In this document: one piece after another, positions 57,546-64,000 of the stretch | Layout: every line of letters begins with the position of its first letter | Position numbering within the stretch: position 1 is the stretch's first letter | NCBI GenBank assembly: GCA_958298945.1 | Contig: OY282607.1 | Location: 52,429,020 to 52,493,019, forward strand | Direction: 5' to 3' | DNA: 64,000 nucleotides | From: Atherix ibis | Lineage: Eukaryota > Arthropoda > Insecta > Diptera > Athericidae | Translations under genes and position numbers: made by a program | The notes under the pieces: model-generated | Databases searched by the model: none | What the model was told of the DNA's origin: nothing | Seen by the model: the letters and a program-made list of their open reading frames with translations, nothing else

Positions 57546-60500
57546 CATATTTTTTTACAAGTAATTGCATAATTTCATGGTTTATATAAAAATTATTACT
57601 TATTTTATTTGAAGTTTTTTTTTACTATTTTCAATACTATTACTTCCAAAAGCTTGTGTTTAATTCTTTACTAGGGACTGTTCCAGAAATAATGTCCTTT
57701 TCAATTAAGGCATATATCACTATATAGTAGCATATATGCATTAAGTATATTTGTTAAGGAAAAAAAATAAAAGGTCACTTTGTACCCCGCCATCTGGTTT
57801 TTGAAAAAATATTAACAAAAAAACTGAAAAATCTAATTTTGAATGGGAAAAACACCAAAATAAAAAAGAATTAATAAATGTTAATAAACAACCGAAATTA
57901 TGCTGTTATTCTGTATGATATTTATTTCTGCAAGCAAATAAAAATTTATGTTTTTATTGACAAAAAAAAATTTAAATTAATCATTATTCAAAAATATAGC
58001 ATACTGCCTTAACTTAGATTACAGATTTTCTACTCTGTATAAAATTAGATACAGACCAGTGTAATACTAGTTAAATCTAATTTGAATAAGAATACTGGAA
58101 TTTTAAATTGATTCATTGATGCAAATAAAAATTAATATTATTTAAAAATAAAAGCGTTTATAAATTTCCATACTCGTTTAGTACAAATTTAAACTGTAAA
58201 AATAAACCTCCTAAATATCGATTCATCATGTTTGTTTATTAAAGTTTCTTATTAAATTCTCTGAATTTTATTTTCAATTTACTTTTTTTTTATAAAATTA
58301 TTTGTTACTTTTTAATTTATATAAGATGGCATTATTATAAGTTATTGAAAATAGGAATTCATAGATTAATGTTTATTTCAAGCATGTTTCCAATCAAACT
58401 TTGAGAGTTTTTTTTTAAATTCATAGCAGCTATTTTCTATAAATTATGTCATTGTGCTTATTTCGTAGAAAATGTAAAATTTTACAATTACCTTCACAGA
58501 TAAAATTTACAGAGAATTCAATACGTTTTGTATTGAATGGAATTTTACTGAAATACTTCCAAGAAATTCGACCCAAAATACACAATTTGACAATTTCGAA
58601 TCCCGAATGGAAAATATAAATTCGAAATCTGAATACACGAGCGACTAGAACTGCTTGCCTGCGAACAATAGCACACAAACGATTATGCTAGCCTTGTTGT
58701 TTGTCCGCAATTATATCGACTTTCTTACTCTACCAATTCCAGTTGGTAGACGATGCGGCGCGCATGTAAATTTTTTAGTTGGACGCATGCCATAATCAGT
58801 AGGCGGGGAGTAGTGAATAGCCATTGAGGGCGGAGCTCTTCTCATCTTAAAGATTAATAAAAATTCTGAATAAAAGAACACTGGATATTCAATTACGGTT
58901 TCTACACAATCAAGATTATTCCATAAGAACTGTCCATTAATGATATTAAAATTCTAGCAATTTAAATATTTCCAAACATTCGTCCTTCTTCCTTATTTCG
59001 TTCCTTTTATTATGCAAACTTGAAACTAAATTATTATATTGTAAATAAGAATAGCCGAACTAAAGCGATTATCATTAAAGTAAAACCATGAAAAACCGAC
59101 AAAATAGATTATTTTGAATAATTCAAAAAAACTTTGTTAAATGTAGCGTAATTTTCGAATAAATCGCATTAACTTTAACAAATTGTATGCAAATGAAGAG
59201 AAATATTGATTTTTTAATTATATTTTGAAGAAATTTCTATTATTATATACAATAAATTAACATTAAGTAATTGTTTGATTTTGTTTTTCTTTTTTATCAA
59301 TCTTTAATGATGTGTATTCAATTAAATATCATCAAATTCGATTATTTAAAATTCATCTAAAAAAAAATTAATAATAACAAATTTTTGTTTTAACGAAATT
59401 TTATTAATAATATATTGTGTTAAGTAAATTCTAAATAAAAGTAGAAAAGAAACTAATTTCTTAAATAAGATTTTTGGTGGAATATTTTTTGAATGTGAAA
59501 ATAGATAATCACCCAATCCTGTGTATACTGTAGAGGCAAAATAATTCCGCCAAGCTACTTGCGACTATATCTCGATAAGCCCTTTACGTTATCGACAATT
59601 GTTAAAGCTACACGATAATCGATGAAAACGTGTACTAAGGAACAAATTTTGGAAAACTGATCTGGACTTCCGTTAGTAAACTTTGGGACTGGACTAAGTG
59701 TTCCAATTCTCATGTCACGCCATGTCTTGAATCTAAAGTCCTTCAAAAAGTCATTGATAGTCTACTCAACGTTCGTGACAATATTATTAATCGTGTCTTA
59801 AATATTTCCTTTGTTCAGTTCTTCAATATTTGTGATTTTCTCCTTATAAAACAATAATTAACTTCCAATTATCCTGGAACCATAATCCCGTTATTAAAAA
59901 TTGGCTCTCTAATGGCAACTCACAGAGAAATTATCCACAGGAGCTCTTATTTCGACCCAGTATATGGAATTAGAACAAGTATAAATTAAAAAAGAAGACG
60001 ATTTCTCCTCTAAACTATTTCTAAAATTATATTCATAAATTTATATTTAAAAAAAAAACAATATTTAAAAAAAATTTAAGACAATAAATAAAAAGCACCT
60101 ATTTTCGTATAAAAGATTTTAATTTCTTTCAATAATGGCTTCAACTGCATGCCTGGTGGTAATACAGATAAGAAGTCATTCCGAATACAGAAATTTATAA
60201 AAAATATTGAATATACTTAATGTTTACTAGTTTTAGGTTTTCAGCTAGAGGCCTTCATCTTAACCAAAGATCCGTATAAGAAAAAACGATAATTATTTTT
60301 GAAGGATGATCCGGAAAATAGTATATATGGCATAATGCTCTTGAGAAAAAGATTGTCATTTCAAAAGGCTCAGATACTAAAGCATCCTAATCGAAATGGA
60401 ATGAAAGGCAATACGGCAATCACTGAATATCTGAATAGAGCGTGTATATATTAATAAATCTTATAAAATTACTCACGGATAAAATTCTTGTTCTTATTCT

Positions 60501-61028
60501 TATTTTCACGGAAAAGGTTCTGATTATATTTTTGACTTTTGAACAAGAACCAACAAGCATTTCACGATATTGCAATTTCTCCAGATTAGTGTAATTTTTT
60601 ACTATTTAATCTGTAAATAATACAAAGTTTCTAATAAAATGAAGTGGTGTAGGTGAAAGAACTTATTTCCAATTGTACTATAATAATTATTAACCGTTTG
60701 CATTTATTTGGAAAATTTTGTTAGAACGTGTGTGCATATATTCGTATGAAAATATGACCAAGATTTTTAATAATTAAAATTTTTGTTTTCGGTTAAAATT
60801 CTGTAAAGAAATATTGAAATTTTTCTCAGAATATAGAGTCCTTAGGATACCATATTTTCCGAGTTTAAAACAAAGAAAATTTTTCTTATAGTTATTTTAT
60901 TGACCTATAAGAAAAACTATTTTTTAAAAATCTTTTGTGAGCACTTTTAGCAAAAATATACAAATTTGTTTGTAGACAAAATGACCATGAAATATTTTAC
61001 GTATTATGTATACGTATCGTTTCATTAG
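57546..61028. other. AT-rich DNA with one GC-richer patch
   Basis: No transposon is recognisable. At 58735-58845 there is a locally GC-rich patch with ATGCGGCGCGCAT, GGCGGGGAG and GGGCGGAGC, and a small palindrome CTACCAATTCCAGTTGGTAG (about 58730-58749). It could be a promoter or a small unknown repeat. A minus ORF at 58430-58678 beside it has no recognisable domain. Confidence 0.4.
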
Positions 61029-61052
61029 GAAATTACTTTCCGAACAACCCAA
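61029..61052 (+). mobile_element. solo family A TIR, right-end orientation
   Basis: GAAATTACTTTCCGAACAAC followed by CCAA and TA is a family A right terminus standing alone, immediately left of family A copy 7, which has the same orientation of terminus at its right end. The two therefore form direct, not inverted, ends. Confidence 0.8.
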
Positions 61053-61079
61053 TAGTTTATTTATTTGTTTTTTGTTTGT

Positions 61080-61713
61080 TCAATTGAATCATTCAATTTG
61101 TCCAACTGATGACAGTACACTTCAGAATTGATCGTTTTGTTGCTCGGTAGAAGCTCAAAATAAACGATTCCTTTGAAATCCCACCAAACAGAAAGCATAA
61201 CCTTTTTTTCTTTGATGAATATTGGCTTTCGAAGTACTTTGATCCGGTTCATCTTTTCTACTCCAGGATATTTTGGGCTTAATATTATTGTAGACAACCC
61301 ATTTCTCATCCCCAGTGATGATACGATTCAAAAATGAATCATTTTCTTGGCGTTTAAGAAGCAAATCACAAACGTCGTTGCGACGGCACAAATTTTTATC
61401 CGTAAGAAGATGAGTAACCCATATGTCGAGCTTTGAGATAAAACCTAGCCGTTTAAAATGATCATGAATGATCATATTCGATAAATTTAATCTCTCAGCG
61501 ATCTCACGGGTTGTTATTCGCCGGTTTACATCAATTAATGCCTTTATTGTGTCTTCATCAGCTCTAACTGGACTTCCAAAACGTGGTGTACCTTGGAGAT
61601 CAAAATTGCCGGATCGAAATTTTGCAAAGCAGTTTTGGCACTGGCGCTCTCTTAACATATTTTTCTATAGTAAAAATTAAAATATGCCGAAAATGCTGTT
61701 TTTCACTTTCCAT
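61080..61713 (-). pseudogene. mariner transposase pseudogene (family A copy 7)
   Basis: The start MESEKQHFRHIL at 61713 is followed by a deletion that removes the KGKNAVQARKKL region. ERQCQNCFAKFRSGNFDL (the usual Trp is Cys) then reads on to REIAERLNLSN, HDHFKRLGFISKLDIWVTHLL, NRIITGDEKWVVYNN (first Asp) and SWSRKDEP. A base change in an A/G run near 61205 shifts the frame, with SVWWDFKGIVYFELLPSNKTI to DKLNDS in the next. Truncated after that. Confidence 0.88.
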
Positions 61714-61896
61714 ATTTAAAAGTGTAGCAAGCAAAAACTACTATGGAGAATCAATCGATTTTTTTCACAAGCAAGCCTTGCTATATCAGCTGTCAAAATA
61801 CATATGATTATGACGCTTAAGTGTGAAGTTGGTCGTGAAAAAATCCAATTAAGTCCTCTGTTGGGAAACAACGAAATTACTTTCCGGACAACCCAA
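61080..61896 (-). mobile_element. mariner family A, copy 7 (3' half lost)
   Basis: The right (5') TIR is intact and near consensus, ending at 61896 next to TA (61897-61898). The left side stops at about 61080 in the NDSLKEK region, so the C-terminal half, with the second and third catalytic Asp and the 3' TIR, is gone. Confidence 0.88.
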
Positions 61897-62091
61897 TAGC
61901 TTTATAAGAAAATCAAATGGAATACATAGAATCTCATCTAAATTTCAGATAATAAATTTTACTAAAAAAATATCCAGTACAGACAAGTCGAACCATTGTT
62001 TAATCGTTTAAAGCGAATTTGATGGAAAAAAAGACAATCTAAAACTAATAAGAATTTAATTAACATAATTTTTCATACGATTCTCTGTCAG

Positions 62092-62130
62092 ACCTATATT
62101 GGAATATGCGTCTGTTTCGCATAAAGAGAT
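62092..62130 (+). pseudogene. possible reverse transcriptase C-terminal scrap
   Basis: The reading SVRPILEYASVS matches the VRPILEYAS(V/P)VW motif downstream of the catalytic part of many non-LTR reverse transcriptases. Only about a dozen residues are recognisable. Confidence 0.3.
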
Positions 62131-63419
62131 CTTCAGTCAAATGACTCCCTTTTGTTAAAAAGTCAATTCCGATTGAAATACAAAATTGAACTACAAATAC
62201 TGTTAAAAATTGACAAATTTTGCCTGAATTAACCAATTAAACCCAATTGTAATAACAATTTATTATTTATAAATGGCGTTTAATTTAGTTTTTTTTTATT
62301 TATATTTCAATTTAAACTGTCAAACAACAATCCTGCCACATAACAAAACATTGAAATGTATGGCAGTAATTGGACTACAACTGCAAAATCAAAACAAGAT
62401 CTATTTCGGAGATAAAGTCGTCGGAATTTTCTACATTTCCATAAGACTCTTAAGGTGTTGACATTTTGACAGGTCCGACAGCAAGCAGTTTTCCGTTTCA
62501 GTCGGAATTGTGTTCCTACCATTAGACTCCTATTATATACAGATCGTTTTATTTGATTAATATACCAACAATAGAAAAACGAAATCAAGTTAGTGATTTA
62601 TTTTTATTCACCAACTTGAGAAAAATTGCGTCTTTCTTTCCAGATATTAATTTTTTTAGTTCCCCTTCGAATGGATACTTTATTTCATACCCTTTAGGTT
62701 CAATATTTTTTTCTAATAAATTTATTTTATTTTATCTCATTTCATTTTCCTATTTAAAAACAAAATCAACTAAAAATGTTCTTTATTGAAAAAATTATTT
62801 ACCCTATAGAGTAGCTCAGATAAATTTAACAAAATTAATTTGGGCATAGATAAAAATTATATAAATCAAAATAAAATTGTACAAGAAGCTTTTTATTTTA
62901 TTGAATATTTAAAAAAAAAAATCAAATATTAATCGTAAAATTTAAAAAAAAATTTAAATCATTTCATTTGGTAGTTTTTACAGGAATTGGTTAAAAATAT
63001 ATTAGAAATTGTTTTTCTTCTTTTAATATATATATTTTTTAAATTTTATTTAAGATAATAAGATCTTAAATAAGATCTTATTGTCTTATAATTTTTCAAA
63101 TCATCAAAATTATATAAAAAAATAATTAATATTTAGTTAGAATATGCACTTTTCTTATTCATAAATTACGAACTGTTTGAACTCGATAAATTTAGGTGAT
63201 TACTCTGTAATTACGATGATTTAACGGGGCGTTAATTTTGGCCTAAAACTCACATAAAAATCAATGGAAATATCGAAAAGTCCTTCTGTCTATATATCAG
63301 AGACGACAGTTTAGAAAAAAAAATACCGAATTGGATTTTTATAAGAAATAGAAGAAACCAGAGTCAATGGCAAAAAACTATTTCGAACGAAAAGAACTCT
63401 GAATACGATCCATTTTGTT

Positions 63420-63720
63420 ATATGGCGTGAGACATACATTCCCACGATGATTTAGACGTTGTCCAATCAGAATCTGTGTTGATGTCATATTTGAAAAAAA
63501 CATTGGAGGAAGAGAAACGAATATAACGCTATCTTTTCCATTTGCTCACTTAATATAGAACGCATTCGATTGGGGCGTGTTCATATCATCAAGCAAATTG
63601 CGTACGTTGTGCTGTGCAGCTGCCTAATGCCAGTCAGCCAGCCACCAGGCAGTTTGCTCAGCGAAATCCATTTAGTCTTAGTCCGCAGTGTGTAGTGTCG
63701 TGATGGTAGTTTGTGTCGAT
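63420..63720 (+). promoter_or_regulatory. promoter/5' UTR-like block at the right edge
   Basis: Base composition changes sharply from the surrounding AT-rich DNA. The block has a CCAAT-type GTCCAATCAG (about 63459), a TTAATATAG string (about 63549), ATTGGGGCGTG, and a run of CAG-rich sequence with repeated CAGTCAG, resembling an insect initiator region. No coding start can be chosen. If it is a promoter, the gene would lie mostly beyond the window. Strand is a guess. Confidence 0.25.
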
Positions 63721-64000
63721 GCGATCAAAACTTAATTTTCTGCTCTATACTTAAGCCGTTAAGTTTAATTGAATTTCAAATCAAAAAATGTTTTCTTTTA
63801 TTTTTTTTATAAATATTTTTAATTAATTACTTTAAAAAAAATTGACACAGTTAACGAAACTTATAACGATTAGTGATGATTTAATATCAAACGAATGCGA
63901 AAGGAAATTCTAGTAATGTGATTAATAAATTTTGAATCTAAATAATTTTTTTGTTAAAGTCTTCTGGGATTATTTTATAAATTCAAAAAAAATTTTGTTA

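Larger units (their letters stand above)
61899..64000. other. AT-rich DNA, small retrotransposon hint, promoter-like right edge
   Basis: Apart from the two entries below I can support nothing here. The section 62500-63200 is extremely AT-rich with long A and T runs. Confidence 0.4.

Noticed and set aside
59555..59746. Minus-strand ORF RFKTWRDMRIGTLSPVPKF as a host exon
   Set aside because: No recognisable domain, no good splice sites and no context. Left uncalled.
62273..62461. Small ORF near the right end
   Set aside because: Low-complexity hydrophobic start, no supporting context.

Overview
This window is AT-rich, intron-type eukaryotic DNA from an arthropod, most likely an insect. A fly is plausible but not provable from this sequence. 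The evidence is one intact first coding exon of a polypeptide GalNAc-transferase with a canonical splice donor, a dense load of mariner/Tc1/pogo transposons of insect type, and no bacterial-style gene packing. I see no operons, CRISPR arrays, rRNA genes or convincing tRNA genes.

Host gene content is very low. The only well-supported host gene is the pgant-type glycosyltransferase exon at 21709-22313 (minus). Its gene continues leftward through an intron, and I found no further exons in the window. A GC-richer block at the far right (about 63.4-63.75 kb) looks like a promoter/5' UTR. Everything else is intergenic or intronic DNA filled with mobile elements.

Mobile elements, left to right: seven pieces of one mariner family with the TIR TTGGGTTGTCCGGAAAGTAA (family A, mellifera-subfamily-like; 2990-4105, 13987-14213, 33060-33863 plus 35105-35268, 37784-39028, 47186-48183, 48939-50179, 61080-61896); an intact 350-aa mariner with long TIRs (family B, 12334-13627); two copies of a third mariner (family D, 14214-14949 and 19475-20380); DD41D-type relics at 17254-18232 and 36426-37190; three irritans-like mariners (family C, 26533-27856, 33866-35102, 50604-51894); a Mos1-like mariner (41512 to about 42540); a pogo/Tigger element (25356-31216); a Tc1-like relic (56297-57543); fragments of non-LTR retrotransposons; and four copies of a 1.7-1.85 kb non-autonomous element (family H) with perfect 8-bp target duplications in two copies.

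The most informative region is 24.1-31.7 kb, a nested stack. An old H copy was split by the Tigger element. The Tigger was later invaded by a family C mariner and by a young H copy in opposite orientation. Duplicated target sites at each junction give the relative order of events. The features most worth follow-up are the H family (8-bp duplications, about 29-bp TIRs and a possible relic zinc-finger exon, perhaps a P-like transposon), the same Trp-to-TGA change in all three family C transposases, and several foldback or inverted-duplication structures inside transposons.
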